Source: an uncultured beta proteobacterium (GTDB taxonomy: Bacteria > Pseudomonadota > Gammaproteobacteria > Burkholderiales > Burkholderiaceae_C). From it: a DNA stretch of 64,000 nt. Positions 24,853-34,509 of the stretch are shown one piece after another (the first letter of the stretch is position 1; every line of letters begins with the position of its first letter). A program made the translations under genes and the position numbers. The stretch is from positions 1 to 64,000 of the forward strand of contig CAIMZI010000079.1 in the NCBI GenBank assembly GCA_903845935.1, in the 5' to 3' direction. Under the pieces are notes generated by a model. That model did not search any database and was not told the origin of the DNA. It was given only the letters and a program-made list of their open reading frames with translations.

Positions 24853-25377
24853 ATGTTGACTGAAGACGGCAAGCACCTTTATGTGAGCTACGACGAGTAC
24901 CACAACCTGATTGAAAAGCTGGCGATCAAGATTTTCCAGTCGGGCTGGGAGTTCGACACCATCCTGTGTCTGGCGCGTGGCGGCATGCGCCCCGGCGACA
25001 TTCTTTCGCGCGTGTTTGACAAGCCGCTGGCCATCATGTCTACCAGCTCTTACCGCTCCAACGCCGGCACGCAGCAGGAAAACCTGGACATCGCCCACTA
25101 CATCACCACGCCCAAGGGCGAGATCGCAGGGCGCGTTCTGCTGGTCGATGATCTGGCCGACTCCGGTGTCACGCTCAACGCGGTGATCCACCAGCTCAAG
25201 AACAACTACGCGCCGATTACCGAACTGCGCAGCGCCGTGATCTGGACCAAGGCCTTGTCCAAGTTCACGCCGGATTACCAGGTGGAATGTTTGCCCACCA
25301 ATCCCTGGATCCACCAGCCCTTCGAGAGCTACGACTCCCTGCGTCCGCAACAGCTGATCGAAAAGTGGAGTGTATAA
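24853..25377 (+). CDS. Phosphoribosyltransferase (hypoxanthine-type)
   Basis: PRPP loop VLLVDDLADSGVTL. Confidence 0.85.
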   Translation: MLTEDGKHLYVSYDEYHNLIEKLAIKIFQSGWEFDTILCLARGGMRPGDILSRVFDKPLAIMSTSSYRSNAGTQQENLDIAHYITTPKGEIAGRVLLVDDLADSGVTLNAVIHQLKNNYAPITELRSAVIWTKALSKFTPDYQVECLPTNPWIHQPFESYDSLRPQQLIEKWSV

Positions 25378-25380
25378 ACG

Positions 25381-25460
25381 GAGCCCCCACGCTCCGCCGC
25401 TGCGCGGGTCGCTGCCCCCTCAAGGGGCTAATTCCCCTTGGGGCGGCCCGGCGGGGAATT
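25381..25460. repeat. GC-rich intergenic palindromic element of a type I associate with Comamonadaceae genomes
   Basis: GAGCCCCCACGCTCCGCCGCTGCGCGGGTCGCTGCCCCCTCAAGGGGCTAATTCCCCTTGGGGCGGCCCGG with internal CCCCT..AGGGG and CCCCTTGGGG stems; only one copy seen in this window. Confidence 0.5.
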
Positions 25461-25483
25461 GTTAACTCTCTTCGAGTGTCCAT

Positions 25484-26689
25484 ATGTCGCACCAAGTTAC
25501 CGAGCTGATTCACCACGCCTACGTTCCGCCTGAGGGCTTTGTGGCGCCGCAACCTGGGGTGTTCAAGGCCTCGACCGTGATCTTTCCGACGGTTGCCGCC
25601 ATGCGCAGCCGCGAGTGGAAGGACAAGTCGGCCTATACCTATGGCCTGCACGGAACGCCCACCTCCTACCAACTGGAGGAGCGTCTGTGTACCTTGGAGG
25701 GCGCGTTGCAATGCCTGCTGGTGCCCAGCGGCCTGGCGGCCCTTTCGCTGGTGGCGCTGTCGCTGCTGAAGTCCGGCGACGAGGTTCTGCTACCCGACAA
25801 CTCCTACGGTCCCAACAAGGCCCTGGTCGAGGGCGAACTGATGCACTGGGGCATTACGCACCAGTATTACGACCCTATGGACCCGCAGGATCTGGAGGCC
25901 CAGATTTGCAGCCGCACCAAGCTGGTCTGGTTGGAGGCTGCTGGTTCGGTGACGCTGGAGTTTCCCGATCTGTTGGCTCTGGTGCGCATTTGCAAAGCGC
26001 GCAAGGTGCTGACCGCACTGGACAATACCTGGGGCGCCGGTCTGGCCTTTAAGCCCTTTGACCTATTGCCCAACGAATCACCGGCCTTGGGTGTAGACCT
26101 ATCGGCCCATGCCCTGACCAAATACCCCAGCGGCGGCGGCGATGTGCTGATGGGCAGCGTCACCACCCGCGATGCAGGCTTGCACCTGCGCCTCAAGCTC
26201 ACCCATATGCGCCTGGGCCTGGGCGTGGGCATGAACGATGTGGAGGCGATTCTGCGCTCCCTGCCCAGCATGGCGCTGCGCTACCGGGCCCACGATGAAT
26301 CTACCAGGGTTCTGGCTTTGTGGGCCGACAGCCAGCCCGAGTTTGTGCAGGTGCTGCATCCGGCCTTGCCCGGCTCACCCGGTCACGCCCACTGGAAGGA
26401 CTTGTGCGTGCACACCTTCGGAGGTGCTGCCTGCCTGTTCAGCGTGATTCTGGACGAACGATTCAGCCGGGATCAAACCGACGCTTTTTGCGATGCGCTC
26501 AAGCTCTTCAAGCTGGGTTACAGCTGGGCTGGGCCCATCAGCCTGGTCGTGCCCTACGAACTGCAGTCCATGCGCACGGTCTGGCCCGCGCATATCGAAA
26601 AAGGCACGCTGGTGCGCTTCTCGGTGGGACTGGAAGCGGTGCAGGATTTGCAGCTGGACCTGGAGCATGCGCTGCGCGTGTTGCGGTAG
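25484..26689 (+). CDS. metC: Cystathionine beta-lyase-type PLP enzyme
   Basis: Cys/Met metabolism fold: YTYGLHGTPTSYQLEERLCTLEGA; ALTKYPSGGGDVLMGSV. Confidence 0.85.
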   Translation: MSHQVTELIHHAYVPPEGFVAPQPGVFKASTVIFPTVAAMRSREWKDKSAYTYGLHGTPTSYQLEERLCTLEGALQCLLVPSGLAALSLVALSLLKSGDEVLLPDNSYGPNKALVEGELMHWGITHQYYDPMDPQDLEAQICSRTKLVWLEAAGSVTLEFPDLLALVRICKARKVLTALDNTWGAGLAFKPFDLLPNESPALGVDLSAHALTKYPSGGGDVLMGSVTTRDAGLHLRLKLTHMRLGLGVGMNDVEAILRSLPSMALRYRAHDESTRVLALWADSQPEFVQVLHPALPGSPGHAHWKDLCVHTFGGAACLFSVILDERFSRDQTDAFCDALKLFKLGYSWAGPISLVVPYELQSMRTVWPAHIEKGTLVRFSVGLEAVQDLQLDLEHALRVLR

Positions 26690-26762
26690 TTGGCGCTTTG
26701 GATATTTTTGGCTTGGTGTTTTCCTGAATAGGCAGGGCACTTGACTCAGGTTAATCTGGGTC

Positions 26763-27584
26763 ATGAGTTCACTCCCTGACTACGAAGCGCCTCCACCCTA
26801 TGTTCCGCCGCCGTCCGATGCGCCTTCCAAGACCATAGTCGCCCTGGGTTTTTTCGCCCCGTTCCAGTGGTTGCGTGCCGGCTGGGCAGACATGCGTGAA
26901 CATCCGTGCATCAGCGGTTTTTACGGCCTGGCCTTCTGGTTGATGGCGGTGGTGCTGGGCGCAGTGTTTCGCACCAGCCCTGAATACACGATGACGATTG
27001 CCTCCGGTTGCCTGTTGGTTGGCCCGTTTCTGGCCATGGGCCTGTACGAGGTGAGCCGGCGCCGCGAGGCCGGGCTGCAAGCCGATCTGTCGTCCTCGCT
27101 GACCTGCTGGGCCAGCCACATCAAAAGCATGGGCATGTTGGTGCTGGTGCTGATCGTGATGGAACTGCTTTGGGGGCGCTCGTCGCTGGTGGTGTTTGCG
27201 GTTTTTTTCAATACCGGCATGCCCTCGACCAGTGGCGTGATGGATGCCATCTTCAACCCCCAGAACTGGGAATTCGTGGCTGCCTATGCCATTGTGGGCA
27301 GCGCCTTTGCGGTGCTGGTGTTTTCCATATCCGCAGTCTCGATTCCCATGATCCTGGACCGCGATACCGATGCCATTTCGGCGGCCATCACCAGTCTGGA
27401 GGTAATGTTCCACAACACCGCCGTGATGCTCTTGTGGGGGGGGCTGATCGCTGGTCTGATCGCTGTTTCCCTGGCTCTGCCCTGGGGGCTGGGTCTGCTG
27501 GTTGCCGGGCCCTTGCTGGGCCACGGCAGCTGGTACGCCTACCGCGGCACGGTGCGTTGGCCGCAGGATGTTACAGTCCCATGA
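26763..27584 (+). CDS. DUF2189-type integral membrane protein
   Basis: Multiple TM helices; PFQWLRAGWADMREHPCISGFYGLAFWLM. Confidence 0.75.
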   Translation: MSSLPDYEAPPPYVPPPSDAPSKTIVALGFFAPFQWLRAGWADMREHPCISGFYGLAFWLMAVVLGAVFRTSPEYTMTIASGCLLVGPFLAMGLYEVSRRREAGLQADLSSSLTCWASHIKSMGMLVLVLIVMELLWGRSSLVVFAVFFNTGMPSTSGVMDAIFNPQNWEFVAAYAIVGSAFAVLVFSISAVSIPMILDRDTDAISAAITSLEVMFHNTAVMLLWGGLIAGLIAVSLALPWGLGLLVAGPLLGHGSWYAYRGTVRWPQDVTVP

Positions 27585-27601
27585 ATTAACGAAAGCAAAT
27601 C

Positions 27602-27796
27602 TTGGCAACTCCCAATTACGGATACGAAAAACGTCAGAAAGAACTGGCTAAAAAGAAGAAGAAAGAAGAAAAGCTCAAGGCCAAGTCTGAACGCAAAACG
27701 GTCGATGGCGTAGAGGTCGATTCGAACGAGCCTGATGCCGATGCGACAGAGACCACCAATGCCGCCGCACCGGCGGCCGACAGCGCCCAGAGCTAA
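27602..27796 (+). CDS. Small Lys-rich conserved hypothetical protein (TTG start)
   Basis: MATPNYGYEKRQKELAKKKKKEEKLKAKSERK. Confidence 0.6.
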   Translation: MATPNYGYEKRQKELAKKKKKEEKLKAKSERKTVDGVEVDSNEPDADATETTNAAAPAADSAQS

Positions 27797-27799
27797 AAA

Positions 27800-28450
27800 C
27801 TACCTTAGCAATTTTTTAATGCTGGGCCACAGCGTATTCAGGATGATGGGATGCGCCTGAGCCAGCGGGTGGATGCGGTCGGCCTGAAACATCGTGGCCG
27901 CATTCGGTCCGTCTGCCACACCCTTGAGCAAGAAGGGCACTAGCGCCACCTGCTGCTCTTTGGCGACCTGGCTGAAACTGTCGGCAAACTGATTGGCATA
28001 GGCTTGTCCGTAATTGGGCGGCACTTGCATGCCCAATAGCAGCACCTTGGCACCCGCTGCCTTGGCAGCGACCGTCATGGCCTGCAGGTTGTCCTGCGTC
28101 ATGGCCAGGGGCAGACCGCGCAGGGCGTCGTTGCCGCCCAATTCGATCATCACCAGGTCTGGCTTGTGAAGAGCCAACAGGGCCGGCAATCGGCTGCGCC
28201 CACCCGACGTGGTGTCGCCGCTGATGCTGGCGTTGATGGCGTGGGCGGCTATTTTTTCCTGGTCCAGGCGTGCCTGCAGCAAGGCCACCCAGCCCTGTCC
28301 GCGTTGCAGGCCGTATTCAGCGCTCAGGGAGTCACCCAAGATCAGAATGCTGGCAGGGCGCGGGGTGGCGGCCCGCGCCAGGGATATCCCTGTCAGCAGG
28401 CTCAGGGCCATAAGCAGGCTAAAGTGTCGGCGAACCATTGGGAACTTCAT
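27800..28450 (-). CDS. tesA: Arylesterase/SGNH hydrolase, TesA-like
   Basis: ILGDSLSAEYGL block I; IELGGNDALRG; DRIHPLAQAH; start at MKFPMVRR (28450) or MVRRHF (28438). Confidence 0.85.
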   Translation of the reverse strand: MKFPMVRRHFSLLMALSLLTGISLARAATPRPASILILGDSLSAEYGLQRGQGWVALLQARLDQEKIAAHAINASISGDTTSGGRSRLPALLALHKPDLVMIELGGNDALRGLPLAMTQDNLQAMTVAAKAAGAKVLLLGMQVPPNYGQAYANQFADSFSQVAKEQQVALVPFLLKGVADGPNAATMFQADRIHPLAQAHPIILNTLWPSIKKLLR

Positions 28451-29141
28451 GTCAGATACCATTATTTCCGTAGAGCATGTTTTTAAAAGCGTGACCGATT
28501 CCACCGGTACGCTGGAGATCCTGTCCGATATCGATTTTGCACTCAAGCGCCAGGAGACGGTGTCGATTGTGGGCGCATCCGGCTCCGGCAAAAGTACCTT
28601 GCTGTCCATCATGGCCGGTTTGGACACGCCCTCCAGCGGCACCGTGCGTTTGGCCGGGGTGGACCTGTTTGCCATCGACGAAGATGGCCGCGCCGCACTG
28701 CGGGCTCGTCAGGTCGGCTTTGTGTTTCAGAGCTTTCAGCTCTTGGGCAGCCTGACCGCCTTGGAAAATGTGATGCTGCCACTCGAACTCGATGGCCGCA
28801 AGGATGCGCGCAAGGCCGCCAGCGCCATGCTGGAGCGTGTCGGCCTATCGCAGCGCGTCAATGCCTACCCCAGGGTGCTTAGCGGCGGCGAGCAGCAGCG
28901 CGTGGCCCTGGCGCGTGCCTTTGTGGTTCACCCGGCGGTTCTGCTGGCCGATGAGCCCACCGGAAGCCTGGACTTTGCCACCGGCGAAAAAATTATGGAG
29001 CTGATGTTTGACCTGAATCGCGAGCAGGGCACCACCCTGGTTCTGGTGACGCACGACCGCGCGATTGCCGCGCGCTGCAATCGCAGCATCACCATCGAGG
29101 CGGGCAGGGTGCTGGACGAGGTCCTGGCGGCAACTGCTTAG
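28449..29141 (+). CDS. ABC transporter ATP-binding protein, YbbA/LolD type
   Basis: GASGSGKSTLLS; LSGGEQQRVALARAF; LLADEPTGSLD; divergent from the tesA-like gene. Confidence 0.88.
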   Translation: MSDTIISVEHVFKSVTDSTGTLEILSDIDFALKRQETVSIVGASGSGKSTLLSIMAGLDTPSSGTVRLAGVDLFAIDEDGRAALRARQVGFVFQSFQLLGSLTALENVMLPLELDGRKDARKAASAMLERVGLSQRVNAYPRVLSGGEQQRVALARAFVVHPAVLLADEPTGSLDFATGEKIMELMFDLNREQGTTLVLVTHDRAIAARCNRSITIEAGRVLDEVLAATA

Positions 29142-29157
29142 CGTCGATAATCAGGCC

Positions 29158-29928
29158 ATGTCATCTTCCAAAGTTCTTTTCGGCTTTCATGCCGTGGGCG
29201 TGCGCCTGAAAACCGCGCCGAAATCCGTCATCGAAATTTTTTACGAGCCGACCCGGCGCGATGCCCGCATGCGACAGTTTATCGACAAGGTCAACGAAAG
29301 CGGCGTGCGTCTCGTGGAGGCCGATGGATTGCGTCTGTCCAAGCTGGCCGGCAACCATGGCCACCAGGGTGTGGTGGCAAGGGTCCAGGAGCTCAAGCAG
29401 GTGCATTCGCTGGACGAATTGCTGGAAAACCTGGAAGCCGCCAATGCCGAACTGCCACCGGCCGATCGCACACCGCCCCTGATTTTGGTGTTGGATGGTG
29501 TCACCGATCCGCACAATCTGGGCGCCTGCCTGCGCGTGGCCGACGGTGCCGGAGCCCATGCGGTGATTGCCCCCAAGGACCATGCGGCGGGCATAAACGC
29601 GACCGTGGCCAAGGTGGCCAGCGGCGCCGCCGAGACCATTCCCTACTTTATGGTCACCAACCTGGCGCGCACCCTGGGCGAGCTCAAGGAGCGCAACATC
29701 TGGGTGATTGGCACCAGCGACCAGGCCACGCAGACCCTATACCAGGCCGATCTGAAGGGCCCTGTGGCCCTGGTGCTGGGCGCCGAGGGTGATGGCATGC
29801 GCCAGCTCACCGCCAAGACCTGTGACCAACTGGTCAGCATCCCCATGCTGGGCGCGGTGGAAAGCCTGAACGTCTCGGTGGCCAGCGGCATTTGCCTGTA
29901 TGAGGCCGTGCGCCAGCGCAGCCACTAG
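29158..29928 (+). CDS. rlmB: 23S rRNA (guanosine-2'-O-)-methyltransferase RlmB
   Basis: SpoU family: LDGVTDPHNLGACLRVADGAGAHAVI; LVLGAEGDGMRQLT; SIPMLGAVESLNVSVA. Confidence 0.92.
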   Translation: MSSSKVLFGFHAVGVRLKTAPKSVIEIFYEPTRRDARMRQFIDKVNESGVRLVEADGLRLSKLAGNHGHQGVVARVQELKQVHSLDELLENLEAANAELPPADRTPPLILVLDGVTDPHNLGACLRVADGAGAHAVIAPKDHAAGINATVAKVASGAAETIPYFMVTNLARTLGELKERNIWVIGTSDQATQTLYQADLKGPVALVLGAEGDGMRQLTAKTCDQLVSIPMLGAVESLNVSVASGICLYEAVRQRSH

Positions 29929-29974
29929 TTGCCGGTAACACTGCCCGGTTGCCGCGACAAGGGCGCTGGGCTAT

Positions 29975-32122
29975 TCAGTCGGGTCGTGACAAGCCGTTGC
30001 CAGAAGCCAATTGCGGTTCGGCTACATCCATCTCGTCGCTGAGCACGCGGGCCGCTTCAAATAGAAAAATATCCTTGGCATCCTTGCGCACCTTTTCGAC
30101 CGAGAGCGACTTTGCAAGGCTTCGCTCGTTTACCTGCAGTCCATCATCACGGTCGGCGTTGACATCCTCGGGCAAGGGCCTTGTCTGATCGGCTGCCTTG
30201 CGGGATGCCAGCAAAGCCTCTTGCGCGTCGCGCGCCTTGCGCCTATCTGCCTCATTCAGGGAAACTACGTTTTTCACGCGCTCGCGTTTGAGTTTCGCGA
30301 TATCCGCATATAGGTTTTTCAAGTCTGCATCGGCATGGGCTCGGGCTTCGTGCTTGGTCAACAGGGTCGGGAGGATGGACCGCAGGTCGCCGAGTGGCGC
30401 GTAGTCTGCGGGCTTTATTTGTGTCCATGGCAGTGCATTGCCAAAGCTGGCCTCTCCAAAGTTTCCTTCTTCGGTGCCGCCTTGCAAGGGGATGTCCGGC
30501 AGCACGCCGCGCAATTGGGTGGTGCCTCCATTGATACGGAAGAACTGTGCCACGGTCATCTTCAACTCGCCAAAGCGTGGTTTCTCATTCTTGGCGATCT
30601 GGTCCAGATTGACCATGGTCTGAACCGTGCCCTTGCCGTAGCTTGGGTCGCCAATGATCAGTGCCCGGCCATAGTCCTGCATCGCTGCGGCAAAAATTTC
30701 GGACGCCGAGGCCGAGCCCCGGTTGATCAGAATACCGAGCGGCCCATTCCATGCGAGCTTGGAATGTGCATCCTGTTCCACCGAGACGCTGCCGTTTGCC
30801 CTGCGTTGCTGGACCACCGGGCCGTCGCCCACAAATAGGCTGCTCAGCTCCACCGCCTCGGTTAGCGACCCGCCGCCGTTGTTGCGCAGGTCGACCAGCA
30901 GGCTATCGACATGCTGCTTTTTCAGGGCTTCCAGCAGTTTGCCCACATCGCGGGTGGCGCTGCTGTAATCCTTCTTGCCGGCCTGCTTGGCCGCAAAGTC
31001 TTCGTAGAACGAGGGCAGTGTGATGACGCCGATGCGGTGCGTGGCAGCACCATCCGAGATCGATTCAATAGACGACTTGGCGGCCTGCTCGTTCAGGTGT
31101 ACCGGCTTGCGTACCAGAGTCACCAGCTTATGCGCTGCGTCCGGTCCTGCCTGTGTCGGAAGAATATCAAGCCTCACGATGGAGTCGGTCGGGCCTCGAA
31201 TCAAGTCTACGGCGTCGTCTTGTCTCCAGCCAAGAATATCCACCATGGGGCCGGTCTCGCCTTGTGCCACGCCGACAATGCGGTCGCCCACCTGCAACTG
31301 ACCCGACAGGATCGCAGGTCCTCCAGCAATCAGATCCCTGATGATGGTGTAGTCCTCTGACTCGGCCAGGCTGGCACCTATGCCCGTCAGGGACAAGCGC
31401 ATCGATATGTCAAACTCCTCTGCAGCCCTGGGAACCATGTAGTTGGTGTGGGGGTCGATGGACATGGTGTAGGCGTTCATGAAGGTCTGGAACGCGTCCT
31501 CACTTTGGGTCTTGGACACGCGCTGCATGGCATGTGTATAGCGCTTGTCCAGTATCCCTGCAATGCTTGCGCTGTCCTTTCCTGCAATTTTGAGCCTCAG
31601 CCAGTCATTCTTGACCCGCCTGCGCCACAGGTCGCGCATGTCCGCGTCGCTTTGCGGCCAGGGCAACTTATCCCGTGTCAGCTCCAGCTCTTCATGCGCT
31701 TGAAAGTCCATCCCCTGCTTCAGCAGCGTTCTTGCATACGCGAAGCGCTCCAGCAGCCTCTGCTGGTACACGTTGAAGATGGAAAACGGCAGGCTCAGAT
31801 CCTCCTTCAGGATCGCGCTTCCAAGTTGGCCCCGCTGCGAAGCAAAGCGGTCGATGTCGGCTTGCACAAAGAAATACTTCTCGCCGTCCAGGGCCTTGAA
31901 ATACTGGTCAAAAATTTTCCCGGACAGAGCCTGGTCCAGCGGCGTCGCCTTGTAGTGGTAGCGCGAAAGGACCTCGGCGGCCAGATGTGCGGCCTGCGCC
32001 TCATAGCGCTCTGGTTTGATCTCTGGTGGGAGTTGCAATCCGGTATCGAGCGCAGCGCCTTGTGCAAGCGTGGCCAATCCCAGCGTCCAAACCAACCACA
32101 ACAGTTTTTGCCTCAATTTCAT
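29975..32122 (-). CDS. prc: Carboxy-terminal (tail-specific) processing protease Prc
   Basis: PDZ; LVDLRNNGGGSL; LINRGSASASEIFAAAMQDYGRALIIGDPSYGKGTVQ; C-terminal DUF3340-like region. Confidence 0.92.
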   Translation of the reverse strand: MKLRQKLLWLVWTLGLATLAQGAALDTGLQLPPEIKPERYEAQAAHLAAEVLSRYHYKATPLDQALSGKIFDQYFKALDGEKYFFVQADIDRFASQRGQLGSAILKEDLSLPFSIFNVYQQRLLERFAYARTLLKQGMDFQAHEELELTRDKLPWPQSDADMRDLWRRRVKNDWLRLKIAGKDSASIAGILDKRYTHAMQRVSKTQSEDAFQTFMNAYTMSIDPHTNYMVPRAAEEFDISMRLSLTGIGASLAESEDYTIIRDLIAGGPAILSGQLQVGDRIVGVAQGETGPMVDILGWRQDDAVDLIRGPTDSIVRLDILPTQAGPDAAHKLVTLVRKPVHLNEQAAKSSIESISDGAATHRIGVITLPSFYEDFAAKQAGKKDYSSATRDVGKLLEALKKQHVDSLLVDLRNNGGGSLTEAVELSSLFVGDGPVVQQRRANGSVSVEQDAHSKLAWNGPLGILINRGSASASEIFAAAMQDYGRALIIGDPSYGKGTVQTMVNLDQIAKNEKPRFGELKMTVAQFFRINGGTTQLRGVLPDIPLQGGTEEGNFGEASFGNALPWTQIKPADYAPLGDLRSILPTLLTKHEARAHADADLKNLYADIAKLKRERVKNVVSLNEADRRKARDAQEALLASRKAADQTRPLPEDVNADRDDGLQVNERSLAKSLSVEKVRKDAKDIFLFEAARVLSDEMDVAEPQLASGNGLSRPD

Positions 32123-32256
32123 GCTCACGCTCGCTGCCTTTGATGTGACTGCCATGATGGCAATCTGAAGCGCCCCAGTATGGGCCGAACTCGTAACGGG
32201 CTGCTTCCGGTGGATGAAGATTTAGTAAAGTTGAAGCCTGGTGGTATCTTCGCTGC

Positions 32257-33322
32257 ATGTCAAGCCCGTTGCATCGCTTTCTCCCGCACTGGCCGGATTG
32301 GCGCGATCGATGGCAGCGCCTGGCCTGGCTTTCAATGATTCTATGGTCGGTTCTCGCGGGTCTGATTGGCGCTTTTGCCACAGAATCGTTCCGCCTGTCG
32401 ATGTATTGGGGTGATCGCGTTTTGCTGGGGCAGGGCGGAAGCCTGGTGGCACTGGCGCGCAGTCTGCCTCCGCTGCTGCGCGTGCTGGCACCGGCACTGG
32501 GTGGCGTGTTAGCCGGTCTGCTGTTGCTGTGGGTAAACCGATTCACGGTGGCCGGCAGCAAGACCGACTATATGGATGCCAGCACCATGGGGGACGGGCG
32601 TATACCGATTGCCTGCGCCTGTTGGCTTGCCCCTGCGCCTGGGGCTGGGCGGACTGGTGGTGGGACTGGTTTCCTGGGTCTGGCCCCAGGCGACTTCGGC
32701 TCCTTTCGCCTATGGCATTGTCGGCATGGGTGCATTCCTGGCCGGTTCCACACAGGCGCCCTTGATGGCCGTCCTGATGCTGTTTGAAATGACCCTGAGT
32801 TACCAGGTGATGTTGCCCTTGATGTTGAGCTGTGTGATGGCCTATTTTGTGGCGCGCGCCACCAATGCCGGCTCCATGTATGACATCACGCTGCGCAGAC
32901 TGGCCCAGAGTGACGAACGCCAGCGACTACGCAAGCAACTGGTACGCGACCTCATACAGCCAGCAGCCACTGTCGTGGCCTTGGACGCCGACCTGGATTG
33001 CATGGCCCGGCTGTTTGCGCTGCATCCGGTGAAGTACCTGTATGTGGTCGATGCCCAGGGCCGTTACCAAGGCGTGGTGCCACTGCGCAAACTCAGTGCC
33101 GCTGAAGCCGAGAGTGGACTGCAGGGTCACAGCGCATCGGATTTTCTGAGTCAGGAAATTCAGCCACTGACGAGTGACATGGCACTGGACACTGCCTTGC
33201 GGTGCTTTATGGCACACCCGGGTGAGCGTTTGCCGGTGGTCCAATCGTTGGCCTTGCCCCGTTTGATAGGGGTAGTGAAGAAAAGTGCCTTGCTGCAGAC
33301 CTTTGTGCGCTTGAGTGTGTGA
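32257..33322 (+). pseudogene. ClcB-like voltage-gated chloride channel, internally deleted and frameshifted
   Basis: N-terminal half in frame of 32257 (to GDGRIPI); C-terminal half plus CBS region in frame of 32576 (RLPAPVGLPLRLGLGGLVVGLVS|WVWPQATSAPFAYGIVGMGAFLAG); GREGP and GxFxP motifs absent from both. Confidence 0.75.
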
Positions 33323-33389
33323 TGGCGTAGCCCCGCGGGGTGGATGAATTTTTCAACAAGCTGGTGCGTGCCACTCAAGGATATGAAAT

Positions 33390-34214
33390 ATGCTGAACGT
33401 GAATCTAGGTCCCTTTGCTGTGCAAGTCAGCCACTTGCTTGGCTTGCTGTCCTTGTTGGTGGCGGCCGGTGTTGGACATCTGGTCGGACGGGCTCAGAAA
33501 ACGGGCATAGTCAAGGTCTTGGTGGACATGGTCTTGGTCGCCATGCTGGTGGCCCGCTTGGTATTTGTTGCAATCTGGTTTGACACCTATCGCCAAGCAC
33601 CCTGGTCCATTTTTGATATCCGTGACGGTGGCTTTACGCCCTGGGCAGGATTGCTTGCCGGTCTGCTGGTGGCCGTGATGCGCGCTAGCAAGAGCCCGCC
33701 ATTGCGCAAACCGCTGAGTCTGGGCCTGATAGCGGGAGTGCTGGCATGGGACATGTCGGGTGCGTCCGGAATGATCGGCCTACACACCTTGCCCACGCTT
33801 GGCTTTACGACGCTAGCGGGAGAGTCAACGCATCTGGCTGCCTTGTCTCAGGGCAAGCCCATAGTGGTCAATCTGTGGGCCACATGGTGCCCTCCCTGCC
33901 GCAGCGAAATGCCGGTTCTTGCCGCCGCGCAAAAACAGGAAACCGGGGTGCGTTTTGTCTTCGTCAATCAGGGCGAGGACAGGGCTGTGGTCCAGCACTA
34001 TCTCCGGTCTACCGGGTTCGAACTGGCCAACGTGCTGATCGATCCGAGCGCCGGCCTTGGTCACGAAATTGGCTCCAGTGCGCTGCCGACAACGCTTTTC
34101 TATGACAGCGCCGGACAGCTCATCGACACCCATCTGGGTGCGCTCTCGGCCGCCTCGCTCACGAGTCACTTGGCATCTCTGCTTGCCCTCAAAAATCCTT
34201 CCGCCAAGAAATAG
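33390..34214 (+). CDS. Membrane-anchored TlpA-family thiol-disulfide protein with Lgt-like N-terminal membrane domain
   Basis: N-terminal TM region with WSIFDIRDGGFTPWAGLLAG (Lgt-like); C-terminal VVNLWATWCPPCRSEMPVL thioredoxin motif. Confidence 0.85.
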   Translation: MLNVNLGPFAVQVSHLLGLLSLLVAAGVGHLVGRAQKTGIVKVLVDMVLVAMLVARLVFVAIWFDTYRQAPWSIFDIRDGGFTPWAGLLAGLLVAVMRASKSPPLRKPLSLGLIAGVLAWDMSGASGMIGLHTLPTLGFTTLAGESTHLAALSQGKPIVVNLWATWCPPCRSEMPVLAAAQKQETGVRFVFVNQGEDRAVVQHYLRSTGFELANVLIDPSAGLGHEIGSSALPTTLFYDSAGQLIDTHLGALSAASLTSHLASLLALKNPSAKK

Positions 34215-34439
34215 ACGGACCATGCTTGCGACGCCATGTCGGGCACCTTCGGCAACGAGAAATTGACGACCCGGGCTTTGAAGGGTTTGCGGGCATGCGG
34301 AAATGACACGCTCTGGCCTAGTGCGCAGACTTAAGCAGGCCTTAATACGAGTTCTCCGTCACGAAACAGACACATGTAAATACTAACTTTTGGATTCCCT
34401 AAATCCGTGGGCATAACCGATGCTAGGGCAAACCCCTGG

Positions 34440-34468
34440 TTGCAATAATACTCTGTGGGGTATATGCT
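34440..34468 (+). promoter_or_regulatory. Putative sigma-70-type promoter upstream of the SQR-like gene, spacer occupied by the inverted repeat
   Basis: TTGCAA (34440-34445), 17-bp spacer, TATGCT (34463-34468). Confidence 0.35.
34448..34463. promoter_or_regulatory. CsoR/CstR-like operator candidate 1
   Basis: ATACTC-TGTG-GGGTAT; same layout as the copies at 49953 and 51397. Confidence 0.45.
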
Positions 34469-34509
34469 TCGTTTTGGAAGATTCGAAGCACGCAACGAGG
34501 AGACACGAT

